Shown here piece after piece: positions 44,872 through 52,357 of a stretch of 64,000 bases of DNA (position 1 is the stretch's first letter; each line of letters begins with the position of its first letter). The stretch is from contig JADCHE010000032.1 of assembly GCA_020248665.1 (NCBI GenBank), forward strand, positions 45,372 through 109,371, given 5' to 3'. The position numbers were made by a program, and so were the translations under genes. The notes beneath the pieces are model-generated. The model saw only the letters and a program-made list of their open reading frames with translations, was not told the DNA's origin and did no database searches. The stretch is from Burkholderiales bacterium (GTDB lineage: Bacteria > Pseudomonadota > Gammaproteobacteria > Burkholderiales > Burkholderiaceae_E).

Positions 44872-44885
44872 TTGACGGGGGTCAA
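44872..44885. promoter_or_regulatory. FNR box between hemN and fnr
   Basis: TTGAC-GGGG-GTCAA is a perfect inverted repeat matching TTGAT-N4-ATCAA except for the innermost base pair. For fnr, a TAGACT -10 candidate at 44893-44898 would put the box near -26, a position for autorepression; for hemN it lies upstream and could activate. Confidence 0.75.
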
Positions 44886-44925
44886 AGTGGCGTAGACTAG
44901 TTGTGAAAACGGGGAGTGAAACATC

Positions 44926-45684
44926 GTGTCAGCCCATCCGATCCAAGCGGTCAAGGCCGCGGCAGGGGCGGCCTCTCACGCCGTGCATTGCGGCGACTGC
45001 GGCCTGCATGACATCTGCCTTGTCGAGGGGCTCAGCCCGAGCGAGCTCGACCGGCTGACCGGCATGGTCGCCTCGCGGCGGCGCGTCAAGCGCGGCGAGC
45101 CACTGTTCCGGGCCGGCGACCGGTTCGACGCCGTCTACCCGATCCGCCTCGGCTTCTTCAAGACCCGTGTCACCTCCGACGACGGCCGCGAGCAGGTCAC
45201 CGGCTTCCCGATGCCCGGCTACATCCTCGGCTTCGATGCGATCAGCGTCGGCAGCTTCCAGTGCGACGCGATCGCGCTCGAGGACGCCGAGGTCTGCGTC
45301 GTGCCGTTCGAGAGGCTCGAGACCCTGACGCGCGAGTTCAACGGGCTGCAGCGCCAGTTGCACCGCGTGCTGTCGCGAGAGATCGTCCGCGACCAGGGCG
45401 TGATGATGCTGCTGGGCACGATGCGCGCCGAGCAGCGCATCGCCACCTTCATGCTGAACCTGTCGCAGCGCTTCGCGCAACGTGGCTTCTCGCCGCGCGA
45501 GTTCATCCTGAGGATGACGCGCGAGGAGATCGGCAACTACCTCGGCCTGAAGCTCGAGACCGTCAGTCGTACCCTCTCGAAGCTGCAGGAGGAGGGCGTG
45601 ATCGCGGTCGAGCAGAAGCGGCTCAGCATCGAGAACGCCTCGAGGCTGCGCGAGATCGCCGGCGCGACCTGCGCGCCCGAGTGA
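44926..45684 (+). CDS. fnr: Fnr-type oxygen-sensing transcriptional regulator
   Basis: A 252-aa Crp/Fnr protein. All four 4Fe-4S ligands of true FNR are present: Cys22, Cys25, Cys31 (CGDCGLHDIC) and Cys124 (AEVCVVPFE). The cNMP-like barrel is followed by the helix-turn-helix TREEIGNYLGLKLETVSRTLSKL, with the Glu and Ser-Arg that read TTGAT half-sites. It starts at GTG 44926 with GGGGAG 9 nt upstream. It should activate the cco and hemN genes when oxygen is low; FNR boxes lie at 44872, 52127 and 54724. Confidence 0.95.
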   Translation: MSAHPIQAVKAAAGAASHAVHCGDCGLHDICLVEGLSPSELDRLTGMVASRRRVKRGEPLFRAGDRFDAVYPIRLGFFKTRVTSDDGREQVTGFPMPGYILGFDAISVGSFQCDAIALEDAEVCVVPFERLETLTREFNGLQRQLHRVLSREIVRDQGVMMLLGTMRAEQRIATFMLNLSQRFAQRGFSPREFILRMTREEIGNYLGLKLETVSRTLSKLQEEGVIAVEQKRLSIENASRLREIAGATCAPE

Positions 45685-45729
45685 TCCGGGGCTGACCGGC
45701 AGCGGTGGGGCGCCGCCCGGAGGCAGCGC

Positions 45730-46521
45730 TCAGTCCGCGCAGAACGGATGGGGCTGGCCGAGGGCCAGCGCGACCAGCGCGGCGACCGCCATCGCGGCGA
45801 GCAGCGCCCCTCCGATCCGGATGCCCGCGGACTCCGCGCGCGCCGCGCGCCTCGCCGAGCCGCGGCCGACCGTGTGCAGCACCCACTGCGCGGCGAGCAG
45901 GTTCGCCGCGGTGCCGGCGGCGAAGGCGAGCATCGCTGCGGCGCCGCGCAACGGGTCGCTCGCGAGCGCCGCCGTCGCCAACGCCGAGTAGAGCAGGCCG
46001 CAGGGCACCAGTGCCCATGCGAGCCCGGCGAGCTCAGGCCGGTGCCGCCGCACCCCGCCGCCGAGCCGTGCGCCGGTCGCGCGCCAGACGCGCGCGCCGA
46101 GCGCGTCCACCCAGGTCGGCTGGCGGCCGAGGACCAGCAGCGCGAGCCCGAGCGCGAGCAGCAGGCCGTTCAGCGTGCCCCACAGCGGCCGCATCAGCGG
46201 CATCGCGTCGGCCCCCCAGCGCAGCAGCCACGAGCCGCCGCCGACCGCGGCGCCGAGTGCCGCGTAGCCGAGCATCCGTGCAGCGTGGAAGCGCAGGTCG
46301 GCGCCGATCGGCTCGGCGGCCACGATCGCGCCGCCGCCGACGGCCTCGGCCGGGCGCAGCGGGATCGTGCGCGCGAGCGGCGCGGCGCCGGGCTGTGGCT
46401 GCGTCGCACCGCCGACGCCATGGACCGCGATGCGCTGCAGCGCCGCGCACATCGCGACGCAGTGCAGCCCGCCGAGCAGCCCCAGCGAGGCGGCGGTGGT
46501 CAGCAGCACGACCAGGCTCAT
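45730..46521 (-). CDS. TauE/SafE-like membrane protein of the cbb3 locus
   Basis: A 263-aa polytopic membrane protein with about six hydrophobic segments. It opens with a LGGLHCVAMCAAL motif, whose HC..MC residues suggest metal handling, and ends in a histidine/cysteine-containing tail (HPFCAD). Proteins of this kind are often encoded next to ccoGHI and are annotated as sulfite exporters or urease-accessory-like, though a role in copper supply or cytochrome assembly is more sensible here (inference). It is the most distal minus-strand gene of the group and converges on fnr. Confidence 0.8.
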   Translation of the reverse strand: MSLVVLLTTAASLGLLGGLHCVAMCAALQRIAVHGVGGATQPQPGAAPLARTIPLRPAEAVGGGAIVAAEPIGADLRFHAARMLGYAALGAAVGGGSWLLRWGADAMPLMRPLWGTLNGLLLALGLALLVLGRQPTWVDALGARVWRATGARLGGGVRRHRPELAGLAWALVPCGLLYSALATAALASDPLRGAAAMLAFAAGTAANLLAAQWVLHTVGRGSARRAARAESAGIRIGGALLAAMAVAALVALALGQPHPFCAD

Positions 46522-46536
46522 CGGGTCATGCCGGGT

Positions 46537-46887
46537 TCAGGCCGCACCGTCGGACGGCGGCACCGAGGGGGGCGGGTTCGGGCCGCGGTAGTCGGGGTTG
46601 GGCGGGTTGCCCGGCAGCGGCAGCGTGACAGGCACGCGGCGCTGCCAGCGGTTGATCTCGTCGGCGCTGCGCGACAGCGACCAGGTGACGACGCCGGTGG
46701 CCGCGGTGATCGCCCAGAACGCGAAGAACGCAATCGAGTAGACCGCGTCGCGGTCGGCCTCGATCGAGATCCCGAACGCATTCAGGTCGTGCGGGTCGAA
46801 CGCCGCGAAGACCACGATCTCGAGCACGCAGGCCGCGACGAACGCGGGCCAGAGCACCGCGATCCATTCACGCGAATTGCGCGGCAC
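46537..46887 (-). CDS. small membrane protein of the cbb3 locus, function unknown
   Basis: A 116-aa protein with two hydrophobic segments (about 8-30 and 48-68) and a proline-rich C-terminal tail (PGNPPNPDYRGPNPPPS). I do not recognise a named family. It lies between the fixH-like and TauE-like genes, 13 nt from the former and 15 nt from the latter, so it belongs to the same transcript and probably assists cbb3 oxidase assembly or membrane function. Confidence 0.72.
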   Translation of the reverse strand: MPRNSREWIAVLWPAFVAACVLEIVVFAAFDPHDLNAFGISIEADRDAVYSIAFFAFWAITAATGVVTWSLSRSADEINRWQRRVPVTLPLPGNPPNPDYRGPNPPPSVPPSDGAA

Positions 46888-46900
46888 GGCGCCCTCCGGC

Positions 46901-47416
46901 TCAGTCGACGCGACCGTCCGCCGCGATCCGCAGGGTGCGGTCGGACGAGAGCGTGGCGCGCCGCGTGGCGATCTTCCAGTCCTGAGCCTCGATCGACACG
47001 CCCCAGGTCCCGGCCGCGACCCGGGGGCTCACCGCCCGGTAGGTGCCGTCGGGCTGCCGGTCCAGCGTCAGGAGGCGGTCCTGCTCCGCGCGAACCGGGT
47101 GGGTCAGCAGAACGGTCACCGCGGGCGGAAGCCCGGTGCCGCCTTCGAGCCGCAGCCGCAGGTCGTGCTCGCCCGCGAGGTCGAGCTCGGCCTTCAGGCC
47201 GAGCGCCTGTGCACGCGATTCGCGCTCGAGCGAGCGGTTGATCGTCATGCCGCGCTTGTACCAGTCCTCGGCGACATTGCTGTCGGCGCGCTGCGCGGCG
47301 ATCCACCAGGTGACGAGCCCGGCGACGATCGTCAGCGCGGGGATACCCCAGACGAGCCAGAACAGCGGCTCGCGCCACGGGGGACGGGGGGGGACGTCGA
47401 TCGGGGTCGCGGACAT
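46901..47416 (-). CDS. ccoH: FixH family protein
   Basis: A 171-aa protein with one N-terminal membrane helix (about 18-40, WLVWGIPALTIVAGLVTWW), the EDWYKRGMTINRSLERES segment characteristic of FixH, and a periplasmic beta-rich domain ending TLRIAADGRVD. FixH/CcoH is needed for stable assembly of cbb3 oxidase. The ATG at 47416 has GAGGAG 6 nt upstream; an ATG nine codons earlier is less well placed. It follows ccoG on the same strand. Confidence 0.88.
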   Translation of the reverse strand: MSATPIDVPPRPPWREPLFWLVWGIPALTIVAGLVTWWIAAQRADSNVAEDWYKRGMTINRSLERESRAQALGLKAELDLAGEHDLRLRLEGGTGLPPAVTVLLTHPVRAEQDRLLTLDRQPDGTYRAVSPRVAAGTWGVSIEAQDWKIATRRATLSSDRTLRIAADGRVD

Positions 47417-47447
47417 CTGCATCTCCTCGGTAAGGGCGGCCATCGGG

Positions 47448-48878
47448 CTATCGGGGCACCATGAAGACCGCCTTCTCGCTGCGGGCGAGCGACGGATCGT
47501 CGCCCGCCTCGATGACGAAGCGGATCGGGTTGGAACCGGCCACGCCGATGCCCGGCGGGACCTGGACGCTGACCGGGACGGCCCGGTTGGACGCGGCCGC
47601 GACGTCGAACTCGACCGGTCCGGCGATCCGGATGCCGTCGAGTCCCTGCACCGACAGCGTCAGCCTGCGGGGCGTCTCGGACGCGTTCATGAAGTGGATC
47701 CGGTAGGAGTTCTCGATCCGGCCGTCGTCGACGACGCGCGCGAGCGCGTTGCGGTCGCGGATCACGTCGACCTTCAGCGGGTTGCGCCACGCGAGCGAGC
47801 CGAACAGCGCGATCGTCAGAAGGCCGAGCAGCGTGCCGTAGACGATGGTGCGCGGCCGCAGCACGTGCCGCAGCATCTGCGAGCGGTTCAGGTGGTCCTT
47901 CAGGCCGTGCGAGGTCGCGTAGCGGACCAGACCCTTCGGATAGCCCATCCTGTCCATCACCGTGTCGCAGACGTCGACGCAGGCCGCGCACCCGATGCAC
48001 TCGTACTGCAGTCCGTTTCGGATATCGATGCCGGTCGGGCAGACCTGCACGCACAGCCCGCAGTCGACGCAGCTGCCCAGGCCGATCGCCTTCGGGTCGG
48101 CCTTCCTCGAGCGAGAGCCGCGCGGCTCGCCGCGCTCGGCGTCGTAGGTGACGATCATGGTGTCCTTGTCGAACATCGCGCTCTGGAAGCGCGCGTACGG
48201 ACACATGTACTTGCAGACCTGCTCGCGCATGAAGCCGGCGTTGCCCCAGGTCGCGAACGAATAGAACAGCATCCAGAACCACTGCCACGGCCCGAGCGAG
48301 AACGCGAGCACCTGTGTGCCGAGCTCGCGGATCGGGGTGAAGTAGCCGATGAAGGTGAAGCCGGTGAACAGCGCGAGCGCGAGCCACAGCGCGTGCTTGG
48401 TCCCCTTGGTCCGCAACTTGCGCGCCGACATCGGCGCGGCGTCGAGCTTCATCCGGGCGACGCGGTCGCCCTCGATGCGCCGCTCGATCCACATGAACAG
48501 CTCGGTGTAGACCGTCTGCGGGCACGCGTAGCCGCACCACAGCCGGCCGGCGACCGCGGTGAAGAAGAACAGCGACAGCGCGGCGACGACGAGCAGCCCG
48601 GCAAGGTAGATGAAGTCCTGCGGCCACAGCACGACGCCGAACAGGTAGAACTTGCGCGCCTGAAGCTCGAAGAGCACCGCCTGCCGGTCGTTCCAGGTAA
48701 GCCAGGGCAGCCCGTAGTAGATCAGCTGGGTGAACAGCACGGCGGCCCAGCGCAGCTTCGCGAACACGCCGGTGACCGAGCGCGGGTAGATCTTCTGGTG
48801 GGCCTGGTAGATCGAGAACAGGCCGGCGCTGTCGTCCGCGGCCGCCTGGATCGGGATCACCTTCTTCGCTTCGGCCAT
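47448..48878 (-). CDS. ccoG: cytochrome c oxidase accessory protein CcoG (FixG)
   Basis: A 476-aa membrane ferredoxin-like protein. Several membrane helices (about 40-230) include the VAGRLWCGYACPQTVYTEL motif. Two 4Fe-4S motifs follow (CVDCGLCVQVCPTG and CIGCAACVDVC), and a C-terminal immunoglobulin-like domain (about 370-476). CcoG is thought to reduce copper for insertion into the cbb3 active site. It lies between ccoP and ccoH on the minus strand. Confidence 0.95.
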   Translation of the reverse strand: MAEAKKVIPIQAAADDSAGLFSIYQAHQKIYPRSVTGVFAKLRWAAVLFTQLIYYGLPWLTWNDRQAVLFELQARKFYLFGVVLWPQDFIYLAGLLVVAALSLFFFTAVAGRLWCGYACPQTVYTELFMWIERRIEGDRVARMKLDAAPMSARKLRTKGTKHALWLALALFTGFTFIGYFTPIRELGTQVLAFSLGPWQWFWMLFYSFATWGNAGFMREQVCKYMCPYARFQSAMFDKDTMIVTYDAERGEPRGSRSRKADPKAIGLGSCVDCGLCVQVCPTGIDIRNGLQYECIGCAACVDVCDTVMDRMGYPKGLVRYATSHGLKDHLNRSQMLRHVLRPRTIVYGTLLGLLTIALFGSLAWRNPLKVDVIRDRNALARVVDDGRIENSYRIHFMNASETPRRLTLSVQGLDGIRIAGPVEFDVAAASNRAVPVSVQVPPGIGVAGSNPIRFVIEAGDDPSLARSEKAVFMVPR

Positions 48879-48936
48879 GTACTGCTCGGCAGAGGTGAGG
48901 GCGGCCCGCCCCGCGCGGGGCCGGACCGCCGCCCGG

Positions 48937-49854
48937 TCACTTCGACGCGGACGCCGGCGCGCGCTGGGACAGGCCCAGCACGTAGGACGCGAGCACGTGG
49001 ATCTGGCCTTCGGTGAGCTTGTCGCCCCAGGCCGGCATCATGTTGTCCTTGCCGTTGTTGATCATCGAGACGACCGACTGCAGCCCGCCGCCGTGCAGCC
49101 AGACCTTGTCGGCGAGGTTCGGGGCGCCGAGCATCTGGTTGCCCTTGCCCTCGGGGCCGTGGCAGGCGGCGCAGGTGGCGAACCGGCCCTTGCCGAGCTC
49201 GGCCTTGACCGGGTCGGTCGCGCTGCCCGACAGCGACAGCACGTACTGCGCGAGCTGCTCGACCTCGGCTGCGCCGCCGACCGCCGCGCCCAGCGCGGGC
49301 ATCACCCCGTTGCGGCCCTTGGCGATCGTCTGGACGATCTGTTCGGGTGCGTTGCCGTACAGCCAGTCGGCGTCGGTCAGGTTCGGGAAGCCCTTCGCGC
49401 CCCGCCCGTCCGAGCCGTGGCACTGCGCGCAGTTGTTCAGGAACAGGCGCTCGCCGATCGCCCGCGCCTGCGGGTCGCCGATCAGCTCGGGCACCGGCTT
49501 GCCCTGGAACTTCGCGTAGAGCGGCGCCATCTCTTCGGCCAGCGCCTTCGCCTCGGCCGCGTACTGGCCGGACTGCGACCACTTGAGCGAGCCGGCGCTC
49601 GCGCCGAGGCCCGGATACAGCCACAGGTAGATCAGCGCGAAGACGATGGTGATGACGAACAGCCCGCTCCACCAGCGCGGCAGCGGATTGTTCGCCTCCC
49701 TGAGATCGCCGTCCCAGACGTGCCCGGTGGTGTTGTCGGGCGTCGGGACCGGCTTCCTGCTGTTCAGGACCAGCAGCAGCAGGCACGCCAGGATCGACAC
49801 GATCGTGGCGATCGTGATGAAGGGCGACCAGAATCCACTCGTGAAGTCAGCCAT
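48937..49854 (-). CDS. ccoP: cbb3-type cytochrome c oxidase subunit III (diheme cytochrome c)
   Basis: A 305-aa subunit with an N-terminal CcoP membrane region (helices about 10-30 and 62-82; HVWDGDLREANNPLPRWW between) and two c-type heme motifs, CAQCH at 142-146 and CAACH at 228-232. It passes electrons from cytochrome c to CcoO and CcoN in the periplasm. AAGGAAG precedes the ATG at 49854. It starts 15 nt after ccoQ. Confidence 0.96.
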   Translation of the reverse strand: MADFTSGFWSPFITIATIVSILACLLLLVLNSRKPVPTPDNTTGHVWDGDLREANNPLPRWWSGLFVITIVFALIYLWLYPGLGASAGSLKWSQSGQYAAEAKALAEEMAPLYAKFQGKPVPELIGDPQARAIGERLFLNNCAQCHGSDGRGAKGFPNLTDADWLYGNAPEQIVQTIAKGRNGVMPALGAAVGGAAEVEQLAQYVLSLSGSATDPVKAELGKGRFATCAACHGPEGKGNQMLGAPNLADKVWLHGGGLQSVVSMINNGKDNMMPAWGDKLTEGQIHVLASYVLGLSQRAPASASK

Positions 49855-49869
49855 GATTCTTCTTCCTTG

Positions 49870-50004
49870 TCAGTCGTCGAACGGAATCCGGCCCGCCTCC
49901 TCGTGCCGCGTCCTGTTGCGCGGCGCGTAGGCCCACCAGACGATTCCGACGAAGCACGCGAGCGAGACGGCCGTCAGCAGGCCGCGGAGCAGGTTGATGT
50001 CCAT
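49870..50004 (-). CDS. ccoQ: cbb3-type cytochrome c oxidase subunit 4 (CcoQ)
   Basis: A 44-codon gene read on the complement from ATG 50004 to TGA at 49870. The product begins MDINLLRGLLTAVSL, has one membrane helix (about 5-26), and ends in a charged tail (RTRHEEAGRIPFDD), the standard CcoQ layout. It sits exactly between ccoO and ccoP, 12 and 15 nt from each. CcoQ stabilises the CcoNO/CcoP complex. Confidence 0.92.
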   Translation of the reverse strand: MDINLLRGLLTAVSLACFVGIVWWAYAPRNRTRHEEAGRIPFDD

Positions 50005-50016
50005 GTCGCATTCCCT

Positions 50017-50622
50017 CTACTTGATCGCGGTGCCGAGGCCCTGCAGGTACGCGATCATCGCGTCCATCTCGGTCTTGCCCTTCACCATCTCCGGCGCCTT
50101 CGCGATGTCCTCGTCGGTGTACGGGACGCCGACCCGGCGCAGCGCGCGCATGTTGGCCTGCAGCTGCGTGGCGTCGATCGTGCCGGTCGCGAGCCACGGG
50201 TAGCCGGGCATGTTCGACTCGGGCACCAGGTCGCGCGGGTTGATCAGGTGCGCGCGGTGCCACTCGTCGTTGTAGCGGCCGCCGACGCGCGCGAGGTCCG
50301 GGCCGGTGCGCTTGCTGCCCCACTGGAAGGGGTGGTCGTAGACGAACTCGCCGGCGACCGAGTACGGCCCGTAGCGCAGCGTCTCGGCACGGAACGGCCG
50401 GATCATCTGCGAGTGGCAGTTGTAGCAGCCCTCGCGGCGGTAGACGTCCCGGCCGGCGAGCTGCAGCGCGTCGTAGGGCTTGAGGCCCTGCACGGGCTCG
50501 GTCGTCGACTTCTGGTTGAACAGCGGGACGATCTCGACCAGCCCCCCGACGGAGACCGTCAGCAGGGTGAGGACGATCAGCAGGAAGACGTTGGTCTCGA
50601 TCTTTTCGTGACTGAATGACAT
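50017..50622 (-). CDS. ccoO: cbb3-type cytochrome c oxidase subunit II (monoheme cytochrome c)
   Basis: A 201-aa subunit anchored by one N-terminal helix (about 12-34). The c-heme motif is CYNCH at 66-70 followed by SQMIRPF, and the axial Met is probably in the SNMPGYPWL segment. It accepts electrons from CcoP and passes them to CcoN. It lies 16 nt downstream of ccoN. Confidence 0.96.
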   Translation of the reverse strand: MSFSHEKIETNVFLLIVLTLLTVSVGGLVEIVPLFNQKSTTEPVQGLKPYDALQLAGRDVYRREGCYNCHSQMIRPFRAETLRYGPYSVAGEFVYDHPFQWGSKRTGPDLARVGGRYNDEWHRAHLINPRDLVPESNMPGYPWLATGTIDATQLQANMRALRRVGVPYTDEDIAKAPEMVKGKTEMDAMIAYLQGLGTAIK

Positions 50623-50638
50623 GGTGTCCTCCGTGTCG

Positions 50639-52069
50639 TCAGGCGTGGGCCGCGGCGGCGAGCACCGGGGCGTCGACCGGCTTGCCGCCGAGCACCGTCT
50701 TGTAGACGTTCCACGCCATGATCAGCATGCCGAGCAGGTAGAGCAGGCCGCCGATCAGCCGCACGTAGTAGTAGGGGTAGCTCGCCTTGACCGATTCGAC
50801 GAACGAGTAGGTCAGCGTGCCGTCGGGCTCGACCGCGCGCCACATCAGGCCCTGGGTCACGCCGCTGATCCACATCGAGACCGCGTAGAGCACGATGCCG
50901 ACGGTGGCGACCCAGAAGTGCACCTCGATCGCCTTGATGCTGTACATCGCGTCCTTGCCGAACAGGCGCGGCACGAGGTAGTACAGCGAGCCCATGGAGA
51001 CCAGGCCGACCCAGCCGAGCGCGCCGGAGTGCACGTGCCCGATCGTCCAGTCGGTGTAGTGCGACAGCGCGTTGACGGTCTTGATCGACATCATCGGACC
51101 CTCGAAGGTGGACATGCCGTAGAACGACAGCGAGACGATCATGAAGCGCAGGATCGGGTCGTCGCGCAGCTTGTGCCACGCACCCGACAGGGTCATGATC
51201 CCGTTGATCATGCCGCCCCACGACGGCGCGAGCAGGATCAGCGAGAACACCATGCCCAGCGACTGCGCCCAGTCGGGCAGCGCGGTGTAGTGCAGGTGGT
51301 GGGGGCCCGCCCACATGTAGGTGAAGATCAGGGCCCAGAAGTGCACGATCGACAGCCGGTACGAGTACACCGGGCGGCCGACCTGCTTGGGGATGTAGTA
51401 GTACATCATCCCGAGGAAGCCCGCGGTCAGGAAGAAGCCCACCGCATTGTGGCCGTACCACCACTGGATCATCGCGTCCTGCACGCCGGCGTAGGCCGAG
51501 TACGAGGTCATCCAGCCCGAGGGCATCGCCGCGCTGTTCACCAGGTGCAGCACCGCGACCGTCAGGATGAACGCGCCGTAGAACCAGTTGGCGACGTAGA
51601 TGTGCCTGACCTTGCGCTTGGCGATCGTGCCGAAGAACACGATCGCGTACGAGACCCAGACCAGGGTGATCAGGATGTCGATCGGCCACTCGAGCTCGGC
51701 GTACTCCTTGCCGCTGGTGTAGCCGAGCGGCAGCGAGATGGCCGCGGCGACGATCACCAGCTGCCAGCCCCAGAACGTGAACGTCGCGAGCGGACCCGCG
51801 AACAGGCGCGTCTGCGAGGTCCGCTGCACCGCGTAGTAGCTGGTCGCGAACAGCGCGCAGCCCCCGAACGCGAAGATCACCGCATTGGTGTGCAGCGGCC
51901 TGAGGCGGCTGTAGGTCAGCCACGGGACGTCGAAGTTCAGTGCCGGAAAGGCGAGCTGCGCGGCGATGATCACGCCGACCAGCATGCCGACCACGCCCCA
52001 TACGACGGTCATGATCGCGAACTGCCGAACGACCGTGTAGTTGTAGGTCGCCGATGACGAAGGATTCAC
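50639..52069 (-). CDS. ccoN: cbb3-type cytochrome c oxidase subunit I
   Basis: A 476-aa heme-copper oxidase catalytic subunit with about twelve helices. His ligand segments include the [13 protein letters not shown] region near the N-terminus, [24 protein letters not shown] and [14 protein letters not shown]. It reduces O2 to water and pumps protons with high O2 affinity. GTG at 52069 is chosen because GGGGAGAG lies about 7 nt upstream; the 22 codons further upstream would cross the promoter. An FNR box (52127-52140) and a CACAAT -10 candidate (52100-52105) precede it at class II spacing. Confidence 0.95.
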   Translation of the reverse strand: MNPSSSATYNYTVVRQFAIMTVVWGVVGMLVGVIIAAQLAFPALNFDVPWLTYSRLRPLHTNAVIFAFGGCALFATSYYAVQRTSQTRLFAGPLATFTFWGWQLVIVAAAISLPLGYTSGKEYAELEWPIDILITLVWVSYAIVFFGTIAKRKVRHIYVANWFYGAFILTVAVLHLVNSAAMPSGWMTSYSAYAGVQDAMIQWWYGHNAVGFFLTAGFLGMMYYYIPKQVGRPVYSYRLSIVHFWALIFTYMWAGPHHLHYTALPDWAQSLGMVFSLILLAPSWGGMINGIMTLSGAWHKLRDDPILRFMIVSLSFYGMSTFEGPMMSIKTVNALSHYTDWTIGHVHSGALGWVGLVSMGSLYYLVPRLFGKDAMYSIKAIEVHFWVATVGIVLYAVSMWISGVTQGLMWRAVEPDGTLTYSFVESVKASYPYYYVRLIGGLLYLLGMLIMAWNVYKTVLGGKPVDAPVLAAAAHA

Positions 52070-52126
52070 GTTGTTCTCTCCCCAGGGTTCCCAGGGCCGA
52101 TTGTGCTCAGCGGTACGACCCGGGTC

Positions 52127-52140
52127 TTGATCCACGTCAA
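52127..52140. promoter_or_regulatory. FNR box upstream of ccoN
   Basis: TTGAT-CCAC-GTCAA matches the FNR consensus. With the CACAAT -10 candidate at 52100-52105 (minus strand) the predicted start is near 52093, which puts the box centre at about -41, the classical activating position. Confidence 0.85.
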
Positions 52141-52144
52141 GCGT

Positions 52145-52309
52145 TCACCGGCGGGGCGGTGCGCCCGGCGAGTCGTCGTCCTCGAGGATGCGTCGGCCTT
52201 CCTGCTCGACGCCCTCGAACTGGCCGCTCCAGACCGACCAGGCGAGCACGCCGACGATGATGAAGACGAGCACCACGGACAGTGGCACCAGCACGTACAG
52301 CACGTCCAT
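52145..52309 (-). CDS. ccoS: cbb3-type oxidase assembly protein CcoS
   Basis: A 54-codon gene read on the complement from ATG 52309 to the stop at 52145. The product begins MDVLYVLVPLSVVLVF, has one membrane helix (about 3-26), then GQFEGVEQEGRRILEDDD, the normal CcoS pattern. AGGAG lies 8 nt before the ATG. CcoS helps insert cofactors into CcoN. It lies 48 nt after ccoI and ends 5 nt before the FNR box of ccoN. Confidence 0.92.
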   Translation of the reverse strand: MDVLYVLVPLSVVLVFIIVGVLAWSVWSGQFEGVEQEGRRILEDDDSPGAPPRR

Positions 52310-52357
52310 GGGCAGGCTCCTGGTGGGATTCCGAGGTGCGCGTGTCCGCGGCGCGCC

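Noticed and set aside
44838..44954. N-terminal extension of hemN and a sigma-54-like TGGCAC at about 44848
   Set aside because: The extension would cover the FNR box and the start of fnr. The TGGCAC has no GC-containing -12 box at the required distance.
52070..52135. 22-codon N-terminal extension of ccoN
   Set aside because: It runs into the FNR box, while GTG 52069 has a good ribosome-binding site.
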